64,000 nt of DNA from assembly GCA_902526535.1 (NCBI GenBank), contig CABZLG010000001.1, positions 43,764-107,763 of the forward strand. The letters are read 5' to 3'. Positions 29,710 to 38,791 of the stretch are shown piece after piece. The translations under genes were made by a program, and so were the position numbers. The notes under the pieces are model-generated. The model saw only the letters and a list, made by a program, of their open reading frames with translations, was not told the origin of the DNA and did not search any database. Source of the DNA: an uncultured SAR86 cluster bacterium. GTDB lineage: Bacteria > Pseudomonadota > Gammaproteobacteria > Magnimaribacterales > TMED112. Within the stretch, counting starts at the first letter, position 1. Every line of letters starts with the position of its first letter.

Positions 29710-30657
29710 TTGTATAGTCAACAACTAAATTTTTCAAACCTAAGTCCAGATAGATTAATTCTACTTTGCGGAGAATTTAATAAAAATTTAAAACAAATTG
29801 AAAAAGCCCTTCGTATTAAAGTTCTTCAAAACGGGACAGAATTTGAATTAAAAGGAAAAAAAGAAGATGTTGGTATAGGAGTCTCTGCATTATTTAGTCT
29901 GAAAGAAAAATTGGAAACCAATTCAATAATAACCCCAGATGTTGTTCATCTAAGTTTACATTCAGCAAAATTTGAAGATAAAGAAAACGAAGAATCAAAC
30001 TCGTCAAAGATTAAAACTCCTCGCACACTTGTGTCTCCTAGAGGAAAAAATCAAATTGCATATCTGGATAATATTAAAAAAAGTGATTTAACTTTTGGAA
30101 TAGGGCCATCAGGTACGGGAAAAACTTTTTTAGCAGTTGCATGTGCGGTGGACGATTTAATAAACGAGAAAATAAGAAAAATTGTTTTAGTCAGGCCAGC
30201 TGTCGAGGCCGGAGAGAAGCTCGGTTTTCTACCAGGAGATTTGTCCTCAAAAATTGATCCATATCTTAGACCTTTATACGATGCTTTGCATGATATGTTA
30301 GGAGCAGAAAGAGTAACTAGGTTAGTTGAAAGAGATGTAATAGAAATTGCTCCTCTTGCTTATATGAGAGGCAGAACATTGAGAGAAGCTTTCATAATTA
30401 TGGATGAGGGCCAGAACACAACGATTGAGCAGATGAAGATGTTTCTTACAAGGTTAGGTTTTGGATCTAAAGCTGTTGTAAATGGAGATTTAAGTCAAAT
30501 TGATTTACCTAAAAATATTACATCTGGTCTCAAACACTCTATAGAAGTTCTTAAGAATGTTGATTCGATAAAATTTACAAAATTTGGTGCAAGAGACGTT
30601 GTAAGACATTCCTTAGTTCAAGAAATTGTTCAAGCATATGATAATTTCGAAGAATAA
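29710..30657 (+). CDS. ybeZ: PhoH-like ATPase (YbeZ)
   Basis: TTG start; GIGPSGTGKTFLA, VRPAVEAGEKLGFLPGD, IIMDEGQNTT. Confidence 0.95.
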   Translation: MYSQQLNFSNLSPDRLILLCGEFNKNLKQIEKALRIKVLQNGTEFELKGKKEDVGIGVSALFSLKEKLETNSIITPDVVHLSLHSAKFEDKENEESNSSKIKTPRTLVSPRGKNQIAYLDNIKKSDLTFGIGPSGTGKTFLAVACAVDDLINEKIRKIVLVRPAVEAGEKLGFLPGDLSSKIDPYLRPLYDALHDMLGAERVTRLVERDVIEIAPLAYMRGRTLREAFIIMDEGQNTTIEQMKMFLTRLGFGSKAVVNGDLSQIDLPKNITSGLKHSIEVLKNVDSIKFTKFGARDVVRHSLVQEIVQAYDNFEE

Positions 30658-31102
30658 TTTTAAATTTGAAATATTCAATTTACCGACAAAATTGAATAAT
30701 AATAAGAAAGCTATTACCGAAGCACTTGATCTATTCATTACATTTTTTGATATAAATAGATTAAATGTTGAAGTTAGTTTTTGCTCTCAAGAGGATATTC
30801 AAAAAATTAACTATAAATTTAGAAAAATAAATAAACCTACAAATGTTCTCTCTTTTCCAAGTGAGAAGCTAGATCAGCTAGATATGAATTGTGAGGGAGA
30901 AATACTTATTTGTAATGATTTATTATTAGAGGAATCACTTGCCCAAAATAAAAATCATTTAGATCATTTTTTACATCTACTAATACACTCTCTTCTACAT
31001 TTAAATGGTTATGGGCATGATAATGAAAATGATGCTATATTAATGGAAGAAAAAGAAATTAAGTTTTTGTCACAAATTGGAATATCTGATCCTTATAAAT
31101 AA
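30626..31102 (+). CDS. ybeY: endoribonuclease YbeY
   Basis: KPTNVLSFP and zinc motif HSLLHLNGYGH; start uncertain within the phoH overlap. Confidence 0.92.
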   Translation: MFKHMIISKNNFKFEIFNLPTKLNNNKKAITEALDLFITFFDINRLNVEVSFCSQEDIQKINYKFRKINKPTNVLSFPSEKLDQLDMNCEGEILICNDLLLEESLAQNKNHLDHFLHLLIHSLLHLNGYGHDNENDAILMEEKEIKFLSQIGISDPYK

Positions 31103-31899
31103 TGTCTGAAGAGCCCTCGCAGAGAAGATTTTTATCTTTTTTTTCAAATCTGTTTTCTAAAGAAAAAACTAATTCTAATAAAACAATAGAAACACCAGAC
31201 GATGAACAGATTGAAGAACTTATACAAAATGTACTTAAAATTAAAGATGCTATAGTCAGAGAAATTATGATTCCAAAAGTAAATATTTCTTATATAAATG
31301 AAAATAGCAACATGCAGGAAGTTTACAAAACTATTCAAGATACAAGACATTCAAGATACCCTGTTTTTGATAGCTCATCAGAAAAAGCTGTTGGGGTACT
31401 TCACGTAAAAGATTTAATTGATGAAGAAATAAGTGATAAAAAATTTCGAATTAAAGACTTATTAAGAGAGGTCAAATATGTTCCAGAGACACAATCAGTT
31501 ACATCTCTTCTTGAGGACTTCAAAAAAGATAGAGCTCATCTGGCTATGGTTTTAGATGAATATGGAATGTTGGCAGGACTAATTACTATTGAGGATATTC
31601 TTGAAGAAATTGTTGGTGAAATTGAAGATGAGTTTTATGAAGAAAAAACAGATGAGATTATTAAAATTAACCAAAATGAGTTTATAGTTTCTGCAACTTT
31701 GGATATAGAAAAATTTGAAGAATTTTTTGAAATTAACCTGAGTTCTGAAGAGGTAGAATCTATTGGAGGCTTTGCCTTGAGGAAATTTGGGCATCTTCCA
31801 AAAGTAGGTGAAACTTTTGAAGACTATGATCTTAGATTTACTGTTACATCTGCGGATCAAAGAAAAATAAAAAAAATAACAGTTCGAAAAATTGATTAA
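31102..31899 (+). CDS. corC: CorC/HlyC-type CBS-domain transporter-associated protein (YbeX)
   Basis: REIMIPKVNISYI, CBS pair, LDEYGMLAGLITIEDILEEIVGEIEDE. Confidence 0.93.
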   Translation: MSEEPSQRRFLSFFSNLFSKEKTNSNKTIETPDDEQIEELIQNVLKIKDAIVREIMIPKVNISYINENSNMQEVYKTIQDTRHSRYPVFDSSSEKAVGVLHVKDLIDEEISDKKFRIKDLLREVKYVPETQSVTSLLEDFKKDRAHLAMVLDEYGMLAGLITIEDILEEIVGEIEDEFYEEKTDEIIKINQNEFIVSATLDIEKFEEFFEINLSSEEVESIGGFALRKFGHLPKVGETFEDYDLRFTVTSADQRKIKKITVRKID

Positions 31900-33148
31900 A
31901 GCATTTTTTCGAGGTTTTGTAATTGGTTTAATATTTTGGTCTCTTTCAATAAATTGGATCTTTGATGCAATAAATTTTTATGGTGCAGGATATTTTTTAA
32001 GTTTTTTTATTACCACCCTTTTAATTCTTTACTTATCTTTTTATTTTGGCTTTTTTACTCTTTCAGTAAGATTTTTTGAAGGGAATAAATTTTTTGTGCT
32101 ACTGGTACCATCTTTAATTTTCATTCTGGAATGGATTCGTTCATGGATGATATCAGGATTTCCATGGTTAAATATTGGGATTTTTTCAGTTCCTATTAAT
32201 TTCACAGGATATCTTCCTTTAATAGGTGTATCTGGAACATCATTTATTTTTGGCTTAATAATTGTCTTAGCCCTAAAGATCAGTGCTTTAAGAATTGGAA
32301 CTATATTTTTGTTATTACTAGTTGGTTTTTTAAGTCCAAATAAGAATTTATTTCTTGATGAAAGTTCTAAACGATTAAAAATTGCAGTTGTTCAACCAGT
32401 AGAAAATAACTACAAAATTTTAAACAACCTAACTTTGCAGGCAAAAAAAGATGGAGCTGAGGTAATAATATGGCCTGAGGCCGTAAGTAGCTATCAAAAT
32501 TTTCAAGTAAGAACGGAATTTGCGGATGTTGATATTATTGGTGGTTTCTTTGTTCAACAGGATGAAAGTATTTTTACCTCAATCGTAAATACTTCAACGG
32601 ATGATAGATATGATAAAAGAAACTTAGTACCTTTTGGAGAATTTCAGCCTTTCAATAATTTACTAAAAAACTTCAGTGAATTTTTTAATATCCCTAACTC
32701 ATCACTAACAAGAGGAGAAAAATCTCAAAAAAAGGTTTTTGTTCAACAAGTTCCCTTCTCTGGTTTAATTTGTTGGGAATTATCTTTCAATGATACTTTT
32801 GTTGATAGAACTCGGAATTCAGCATTTATCATTCATATAAGTAATGACAGCTGGTATGGAAAAAATATGCCAGCACAACATCTACTTCATGCAAAAGCAC
32901 GTGCAATTGAGTCTCAAAAATGGGTTGTTAGATCTACTACAGATGGTATTTCAGAGATTATTTCACCTTTTAATCAGAGAAAATTATCAAAAAACATTCC
33001 AAAAGGTATCAGGGGTTTTAAAACAGAAACTATCTCTACTAATATGAAAAATACAACATATCTAATTTTTGGAGATTATCCATTACTCATCTTCTCATTT
33101 ATTATTATCCTATTAGCTTTAATTGATAAAAAAAGAAATGAAAAATAA
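31892..33148 (+). CDS. lnt: apolipoprotein N-acyltransferase
   Basis: TTG start; IIWPEAVSS, KRNLVPFGEFQP, LICWELSF; downstream of ybeZYX. Confidence 0.93.
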   Translation: MIKAFFRGFVIGLIFWSLSINWIFDAINFYGAGYFLSFFITTLLILYLSFYFGFFTLSVRFFEGNKFFVLLVPSLIFILEWIRSWMISGFPWLNIGIFSVPINFTGYLPLIGVSGTSFIFGLIIVLALKISALRIGTIFLLLLVGFLSPNKNLFLDESSKRLKIAVVQPVENNYKILNNLTLQAKKDGAEVIIWPEAVSSYQNFQVRTEFADVDIIGGFFVQQDESIFTSIVNTSTDDRYDKRNLVPFGEFQPFNNLLKNFSEFFNIPNSSLTRGEKSQKKVFVQQVPFSGLICWELSFNDTFVDRTRNSAFIIHISNDSWYGKNMPAQHLLHAKARAIESQKWVVRSTTDGISEIISPFNQRKLSKNIPKGIRGFKTETISTNMKNTTYLIFGDYPLLIFSFIIILLALIDKKRNEK

Positions 33149-33668
33149 TATCTTGGTTTTATTAATCATGTCCTTCCTGATGAAATCAACAGAGATTGAA
33201 ATTTCTATTACCGAGCAAAAATTATTTTTGCTTAATAACAAATCCGTTGTAAAAACCTATTTAATATCTTCTTCAAAGTACGGAGAAGGATCAAAAGTTA
33301 ACTCGTTTAAAACACCACTTGGGAAACATATTATCAAAAGAAAAATTGGAAAGGACATTCCATTAGGGGCAAGATTTATTGGAAGGAGCTTTTCAGGTGA
33401 AATTTATCCTATATATGATTCTGATCCAGTACTTGTGGAAGATGATGTGGTTCAGTCAAGGATTCTTTGGCTTGATGGATTAGAGGATGGGATCAACAAA
33501 GGTGAGGGTGTAGATTCTTATAGCAGGTATATTTACATACATGGAACACCAGAGGAATGGCTATTAGGAGTAAAAGCTTCAAAAGGCTGCATAAGAATGT
33601 CAAATGAAGATGTTATTGAGTTATTTAACCTTGTAGAGGAGGGAATACCAGTAACAATTAATAAATAG
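33123..33668 (+). CDS. L,D-transpeptidase (YkuD domain)
   Basis: YIHGTPEEWLLGVKASKGCIRMSNEDVIEL (HGT...SxGCIRM). Confidence 0.9.
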   Translation: MIKKEMKNNILVLLIMSFLMKSTEIEISITEQKLFLLNNKSVVKTYLISSSKYGEGSKVNSFKTPLGKHIIKRKIGKDIPLGARFIGRSFSGEIYPIYDSDPVLVEDDVVQSRILWLDGLEDGINKGEGVDSYSRYIYIHGTPEEWLLGVKASKGCIRMSNEDVIELFNLVEEGIPVTINK

Positions 33669-33710
33669 CTATTATTTTATAAAATAAGCATCATTTATTT
33701 ATAATAAATA

Positions 33711-33738
33711 TTGATATTACATAATAAATATGTATTAT
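33711..33738 (+). promoter_or_regulatory. putative sigma-70 promoter upstream of the candidate sRNA
   Basis: TTGATA (33711-33716), 16-bp spacer, TATTAT (33733-33738). Confidence 0.4.
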
Positions 33739-33743
33739 ATTAC

Positions 33744-33807
33744 TTAAGTCAGTCTCTCCTCTCCCCCAAAGACTGACAACTCGGGGCTTCGGCCCCAAAC
33801 TTTTTTG
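33744..33807 (+). ncRNA. candidate small RNA: stem-loop with CU-rich loop plus intrinsic terminator
   Basis: GTCAGTCT (33748-33755) / AGACTGAC (33770-33777) around CTCCTCTCCCCCAA; terminator hairpin follows; largest CDS-free gap in the window. Confidence 0.55.
33783..33806 (+). terminator. intrinsic terminator
   Basis: GGGGC-TTCG-GCCCC then AAAC and TTTTTT. Confidence 0.8.
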
Positions 33808-33810
33808 AGA

Positions 33811-33918
33811 ATGAAAGATTACTTCTACAACTTATTCACTTTTTGTAAAGATTACCCGGTCTGGACTGCAGCTTTTTTTTCAATTGGTTATTTAATCGGA
33901 GAGATTTACTTAGTCTAA
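33811..33918 (+). CDS. putative 35-aa single-TM micropeptide
   Basis: MKDYFYNLFTFCKDYPVWTAAFFSIGYLIGEIYLV*; hydrophobic, in a CDS-free gap; weak RBS. Confidence 0.35.
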   Translation: MKDYFYNLFTFCKDYPVWTAAFFSIGYLIGEIYLV

Positions 33919-33919
33919 G

Positions 33920-34021
33920 ATGGAAAAGTATTTTAATAACATAATTAATAAGTTTTCAGACTCCATAGAGTTAGCTACTCTATGTCTAATTTTTGTAGTA
34001 TTAATTGTAGGCATTTCCTAG
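33920..34021 (+). CDS. putative 33-aa single-TM micropeptide
   Basis: MEKYFNNIINKFSDSIELATLCLIFVVLIVGIS*; begins 1 nt after the preceding stop. Confidence 0.35.
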   Translation: MEKYFNNIINKFSDSIELATLCLIFVVLIVGIS

Positions 34022-34052
34022 ATACTTCTGTATACTTTTTTCGGTGTGAAAT

Positions 34053-34592
34053 ATGAAAATTAAAATCATTGCAACAATTTTTTTATATCTTTTTTCAAGC
34101 AGTGTTCTTTCCGCATGTGAAGGTCTTCTAGATGAGGAAGTAAAAATTCTAAATGAAAAAAAATATCAAAATCTTTGTGAGTATTCTGGTAAAACTATTC
34201 TTGTAGTTAATACTGCGAGCAAATGTGGATTTACTTACCAATATGAAGAGCTTGAACAACTACAAAGACGTTTTAAAAAAGATAACTTCACTGTTTTAGG
34301 GTTCCCATCAAGAAATTTTCTTTATCAAGAATTCACCGATGAAGAAGAAGTTGCAGAATTTTGTAAGTCAACTTTTGATATTACATTTCCTCTTTTCTCA
34401 ATAACAAATGTAAACGCGGTAAATACACATCCTTTCTTTGAAAAGTTATTCGAAATTACACAAAAAAGACCTACTTGGAACTTTCATAAATTTTTAATTA
34501 CTAGTAAAGGAGAGGTGAAAAGTTTTTCTCATAGGATAAATCCTTCAGATCCGCAGATAGTTGAAGCAATTCAGCAATCTATAGACTCATAA
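34053..34592 (+). CDS. glutathione peroxidase family protein with lipoprotein-type signal
   Basis: VVNTASKCGFTYQYEELEQL, NFHKFLI; N-terminus FLYLFSSSVLSAC resembles a lipobox. Confidence 0.9.
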   Translation: MKIKIIATIFLYLFSSSVLSACEGLLDEEVKILNEKKYQNLCEYSGKTILVVNTASKCGFTYQYEELEQLQRRFKKDNFTVLGFPSRNFLYQEFTDEEEVAEFCKSTFDITFPLFSITNVNAVNTHPFFEKLFEITQKRPTWNFHKFLITSKGEVKSFSHRINPSDPQIVEAIQQSIDS

Positions 34593-35233
34593 TACGTATC
34601 TCTACCTATCTTTATTGAGGTAGGCTTGTTTCTTGCAAATATACCTACTTCTACAATGCCAGGAACAGATATGAGTTCTACCTCCATTTTTTCTGGATCA
34701 GAAATTAACATCCCATGTATGTCTAGAATAATATTTCCACTATCAGATAAAAAACTTCTCTTTGTTATTTTTTCACCCATATTTTCTAAATTTCTTCTTA
34801 CTGAATGTTCTGCAAATGGAAGCACTTCTATTGGTAAAGGAAATGTACCAAGAGTTTCAACTTCTTTAGAGTCATCAGCTATACATATAAATTTTTTTGA
34901 AGCTGCAGCTAGTATTTTTTCTTTAGTGTGTGCCCCTCCACCGCCTTTAATAAGATAATAATTTTTATCTATCTCATCTGCTCCATCAATGTAGTAATCT
35001 AATAAAAAATTCTCTGGTGCTCCTTGTGAAACTTTAAATTGTAGATTCTCCAATAACTCTGTTGATTCATTTGAGCTTGAAAAAATATTGTTTATTCTGT
35101 GTTTAAAATTTGAAAGAAATTCGTTTATAAAAATGGTTGTTGTGGACCCTGTCCCAATACCTATATTTATTTTACCATTTGAACTATTTATCTCGTCAAA
35201 TGCGCCTTCGGCTGCAAAAAATTTCTTATTCAT
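34571..35233 (-). CDS. rpiA: ribose-5-phosphate isomerase A
   Basis: GIGTGSTTTIFI, YIDGADEIDKNYYLIKGGGGAHTKEKI. Confidence 0.95.
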   Translation of the reverse strand: MNKKFFAAEGAFDEINSSNGKINIGIGTGSTTTIFINEFLSNFKHRINNIFSSSNESTELLENLQFKVSQGAPENFLLDYYIDGADEIDKNYYLIKGGGGAHTKEKILAAASKKFICIADDSKEVETLGTFPLPIEVLPFAEHSVRRNLENMGEKITKRSFLSDSGNIILDIHGMLISDPEKMEVELISVPGIVEVGIFARNKPTSIKIGRDTYYESIDC

Positions 35234-35765
35234 AGATTTCTATTTCAGTAAAAATTTTATCTAATTTAACATCATGCTTTTCTTGAAAGTTTAGATTTGT
35301 TTTTTGCATTTCAAAACCTACTCCCCATAAAACAGGTCCTTTTCTTCCACTCTTAATATTAACAAAAGTTTTGTCATAGAACCCTTTACCTCTTCCAATC
35401 CTATAAAGTTTCTCATTGAAACCAACAAGTGGAACTAAAATGATATCTAATTCAAATATATTTACCTCTGTTTTAGATTTTGGTTCTAATATTCCATAAG
35501 TGCCAACTAAAACTCCTTTTGATATATTTCCATAGCCTAAAAATTTATCTTTTATAAAGGGGATATAAACTTTTTTATCTTTTGGTATTACAAGTTTGGG
35601 TTCAAATTTGATAGGCATAAACAAACCAATTTTCTTAGCTTTCTGAAACAGCTCTTGCTTATCTAGAAGTTTTTGAATTAGATGTGTTTTTTCAATTATT
35701 TCATATTGCGAAAATGAAAGGAGTTTATTTTGAATTTCTGATCTTATTTCATTTTTAACAGACAT
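35226..35765 (-). CDS. fau: 5-formyltetrahydrofolate cyclo-ligase family protein
   Basis: RIGRGKGFYDKTF; located next to 6S RNA and zapA; start moved from 35774 to the second ATG (35765) because the first lies in the 6S terminal stem. Confidence 0.85.
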   Translation of the reverse strand: MSVKNEIRSEIQNKLLSFSQYEIIEKTHLIQKLLDKQELFQKAKKIGLFMPIKFEPKLVIPKDKKVYIPFIKDKFLGYGNISKGVLVGTYGILEPKSKTEVNIFELDIILVPLVGFNEKLYRIGRGKGFYDKTFVNIKSGRKGPVLWGVGFEMQKTNLNFQEKHDVKLDKIFTEIEIYE

Positions 35766-35926
35766 CTGAATCATTGTTTCCAGTCACCCTGAACCCTTAG
35801 GTCAGGTGGGTAGCTCTTATTTATAGTAAGGCTTCCTCTAAAGTAACGCACAGCTATAAAAAATCTGCTTCCCTTAATTTACATTATCGGTTCTAGAGTA
35901 AATTCTGAAAAACTATGATTCAGACA
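35764..35926 (-). ncRNA. ssrS: 6S RNA
   Basis: Minus strand has GAACCGATAAT, GGAAGCCTTA and CACCTGACCTAAGGGTTCAGGGTGACTGG, matching E. coli 6S blocks; closing stem CTGAATCAT/ATGATTCAG; zapA-ssrS-fau synteny. Confidence 0.9.
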
Positions 35927-35957
35927 ATTAAATATTAAACATTTTTTGCAAATGTAT

Positions 35958-36245
35958 CTATTGGTTTATAAATAATTTTATTTTATTTGTTAAGTCGTCT
36001 AAAGCTCTTTCATTTATTTCACTTTCAGAGGAAAGATCTTCATTTTTTAATTCATATTCGATGGCAAATCTAAGAGCAATTTGCACTAATGCATGATCAA
36101 GCTTTTCTTCAGGAGCATTAATTTCCTCAAGAAGTTTTTCAATCTTTTTTTTCGCCTTTCCAAAGGGTATAAATTCATCAGCCGGTATACTAAACGAAAA
36201 AGTTCTTTCGCCTAATTTAATGTCTACTCTTTGTTCGTCATTCAT
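35958..36245 (-). CDS. zapA: cell division protein ZapA
   Basis: 95 aa, VDIKLGERTFSFSIPADE, ALVQIALRFAIEYE; upstream of 6S RNA. Confidence 0.82.
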   Translation of the reverse strand: MNDEQRVDIKLGERTFSFSIPADEFIPFGKAKKKIEKLLEEINAPEEKLDHALVQIALRFAIEYELKNEDLSSESEINERALDDLTNKIKLFINQ

Positions 36246-36982
36246 CCTAAAGACTTTCCACCATCAACATTAATATTTCTTCCTGTCATATATGTATTTT
36301 TTGTGACTAAATAATCAACCATCAATACAATATCTTTTACCGACCCCATTCGCCTAAGTGGTACTTTTTTTAATATTTCTTCCTTCTTTTCTTCATCTGG
36401 CTCATTTCCGACATCCCATAAAATAACACCTGGTGCTACTGAATTTACTAACACCTCAGGTGCTAATTCAGATGCAAGTGATTTCGTCATATTCAATAAC
36501 CCTGCCTTTGCAGCAGCATAGGTAACATACTTTGCTAAGCCTGATTCAGCATAAATATCTGTAATATTGACTATCGAGCCTGTATTTTTCTTTAACCTTC
36601 CTCCTAAAAATTTGCATATGAACATTGGTGCCTTTAGGTTTGAGGATAAAAGTGCACTCCAGTCTTCTTCTTCAATTTCAGATATTTCTTTTGGATAAAA
36701 TGTTGAAGCATTATTTATGATTGCTTTTAAATTTGGTGAGATTTCTAGTACCTTTTTACATAAAACTTCTACTGAAGCATGATCATCAAGGTCTGCCTTT
36801 ATAATTTCGAATGAATTCTTTCTCATCGAATTAAGTTTCTGCTTAAGCTCAATAGCTTCTTTTTCAGAATTCCTGTAGTGAATGATTACATTCCAATTAT
36901 TATGATGAAAGTGTTCAGCAATAGCTTTGCCTATTCTCTGGGCACCACCTGTAATAAAAATCCAATCACTCATATCTCTCAA
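36242..36982 (-). CDS. SDR family protein, pteridine/dihydromonapterin reductase-like
   Basis: FITGGAQRIGKAIAEHF, NNASTFYP, YAAAKAGLLNMTKSLASELAP, GRNINVDGG. Confidence 0.88.
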   Translation of the reverse strand: MRDMSDWIFITGGAQRIGKAIAEHFHHNNWNVIIHYRNSEKEAIELKQKLNSMRKNSFEIIKADLDDHASVEVLCKKVLEISPNLKAIINNASTFYPKEISEIEEEDWSALLSSNLKAPMFICKFLGGRLKKNTGSIVNITDIYAESGLAKYVTYAAAKAGLLNMTKSLASELAPEVLVNSVAPGVILWDVGNEPDEEKKEEILKKVPLRRMGSVKDIVLMVDYLVTKNTYMTGRNINVDGGKSLG

Positions 36983-37976
36983 TTATATTAATTATTTTTT
37001 TCTTTTTAATTTTTTCAATTTCATCATGTTTATGTGATGTTAAGTCAGTAAAATCTATTTTTGTAATTTCATCTATAACATTGCAACAATATTTACTCTT
37101 ATCATCAAAATATTTGATGATATCTTTAAAAATTACTCTTTTTTTATCATTTAAAAATGATGAAAAGAAAAGAAATTTATCATCAGCACTACAACTTTTG
37201 TTAAATTGTTGAATTTGTTTCCATATTTCTAGATATTGAAGAAATTTTTTTGGCATATATTTTTTTAGCTTTAAACAGAAATTATATTTATTAGCTTGAT
37301 TAATTTGAGAAAGAGCAATTTCAGGTCTTTGATCAATTATTTTTGGTATTTTAACTAACTTAGAAAACCAAGGTTCTTGAAGATTAAAGTTTTTAATCAC
37401 TTTTAAAAATCTTGAGAAATCAAAATTTAGTGCCTTCAGAGTTTCTTCCCAAACTCTTTCACCACTTAAATAATGCAGCTCCCCAGATTGCGAAATTTTT
37501 TGCAAACCTTTTTTGGTACTTGTGTGGATTTGAAAATCACTAAATTTGGCATAAAATCTCGCAAGTCTTAAAGCTCTTAGAGAGTCTTCAAAAAAACTTT
37601 CAGATACATGTCTTAGAACTTTTTTCTTTAAATCATTTACACCTCCAAACGGATCAATCAAATCCCCACTTTCATTCTGTGCAATTGCATTTATAGTTAA
37701 ATCTCTTCTCTGTAAGTCTTCTTCAAGAGAGATAGTTTTATCAAAAATAAATTGAAAATCTCCATGCTTCCTTCCTACTTTTTTTTCTTTTCTTCCTAAT
37801 GCGTAAGCCTCTTTAGTCTTAGGATGTAAGAATACAGGAAAATCCTTACCTACCTTTTTAAAACCATGTGAAAACATCTCCTCTGGTGAAGAGCCAATTA
37901 CAACCCAATCTGTCTCACCAGGTATAAATCCTAATAATTCATCTCTAATTGCTCCACCAACTTTATATATCTTCAT
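36966..37976 (-). CDS. cca: CCA tRNA nucleotidyltransferase
   Basis: YKVGGAIRDELLGF, ETDWVVIG, RRDLTINAIAQNESGDLIDPFGG, ALRLARFYAKF. Confidence 0.95.
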   Translation of the reverse strand: MKIYKVGGAIRDELLGFIPGETDWVVIGSSPEEMFSHGFKKVGKDFPVFLHPKTKEAYALGRKEKKVGRKHGDFQFIFDKTISLEEDLQRRDLTINAIAQNESGDLIDPFGGVNDLKKKVLRHVSESFFEDSLRALRLARFYAKFSDFQIHTSTKKGLQKISQSGELHYLSGERVWEETLKALNFDFSRFLKVIKNFNLQEPWFSKLVKIPKIIDQRPEIALSQINQANKYNFCLKLKKYMPKKFLQYLEIWKQIQQFNKSCSADDKFLFFSSFLNDKKRVIFKDIIKYFDDKSKYCCNVIDEITKIDFTDLTSHKHDEIEKIKKKKIINIIERYE

Positions 37977-38791
37977 TTCTGAGAGTCTACTGTAATAATT
38001 GATCTATCGTTAATATTGATTGCGGCTAAGGAGCCACCCCAAACGCATCCTAGATCAACTCCTTTTATTTTATTATTATTTGTGACACCTTTCAGTGCAG
38101 CCCAATGGCCAAACACAATGCTATCAACTTCTTTTAAAGTCTTATGTTTATAATTGAACCAAGGTTGATATTTTTGCTTTGGTGATTCCTTAATTTTGGT
38201 ATTTAAGTCTAATTTATTTTCTTTAGTTATGAATCTCATTCTGGTGAAAGCATTTACAAGGTATCTTCTCCTATTTTTTTTATTAGTTGATTTAGAAATT
38301 GCCTTCCTTCTATCACCATACATTTGATCAAGAAACTTTTCAGGGTTAGATCTTAAGGAAGAGGTTAGTTCTTCATTTGCAGCTTTTACATCCTTAATAG
38401 ACCAAGTGGGCAGAACACCTGCATGTACAACAAGTGTTTTTTTTGTTTCATTTGAGAGCACTTTGGCAAAAGGGAAATTTAAAAAATAATCTAGAATTTC
38501 AACAGATTTATTCTTGCTTATAATTTTTGTCATAGTATCTTTTTTATCATTATGTTTACGCACTCCTGCTAGAATTGCCATTAGATGCAAATCATGGTTA
38601 CCAAGTACACTCTTTACTTTATTTTCTAAAACATAATCAACTATCTTTTCAGATTCTGGACCTCTATTTACAAGATCACCTACACAGAAGAATTTATTTT
38701 CCTTATTTGGGTCTATAAGTTTTAGTAAATTTTTAAATTCTTTGTAACAACCCTGAATGTCACCTATTACAAATTTAGATTTGTTGTTCAT
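37973..38791 (-). CDS. apaH: bis(5'-nucleosyl)-tetraphosphatase, symmetrical
   Basis: IGDIQGCYKEF, VGDLVNRGPES, VLGNHDLHLMA, VVHAGVLPTW. Confidence 0.95.
   Translation of the reverse strand: MNNKSKFVIGDIQGCYKEFKNLLKLIDPNKENKFFCVGDLVNRGPESEKIVDYVLENKVKSVLGNHDLHLMAILAGVRKHNDKKDTMTKIISKNKSVEILDYFLNFPFAKVLSNETKKTLVVHAGVLPTWSIKDVKAANEELTSSLRSNPEKFLDQMYGDRRKAISKSTNKKNRRRYLVNAFTRMRFITKENKLDLNTKIKESPKQKYQPWFNYKHKTLKEVDSIVFGHWAALKGVTNNNKIKGVDLGCVWGGSLAAININDRSIITVDSQK

Noticed and set aside
33661-33740. Very AT-rich stretch with imperfect inverted repeat (ATAATA...TATTAT) as a possible origin or mobile-element end
   Set aside because: Too short and AT-biased; no transposase, target duplication or DnaA-box cluster seen; better explained as promoter DNA
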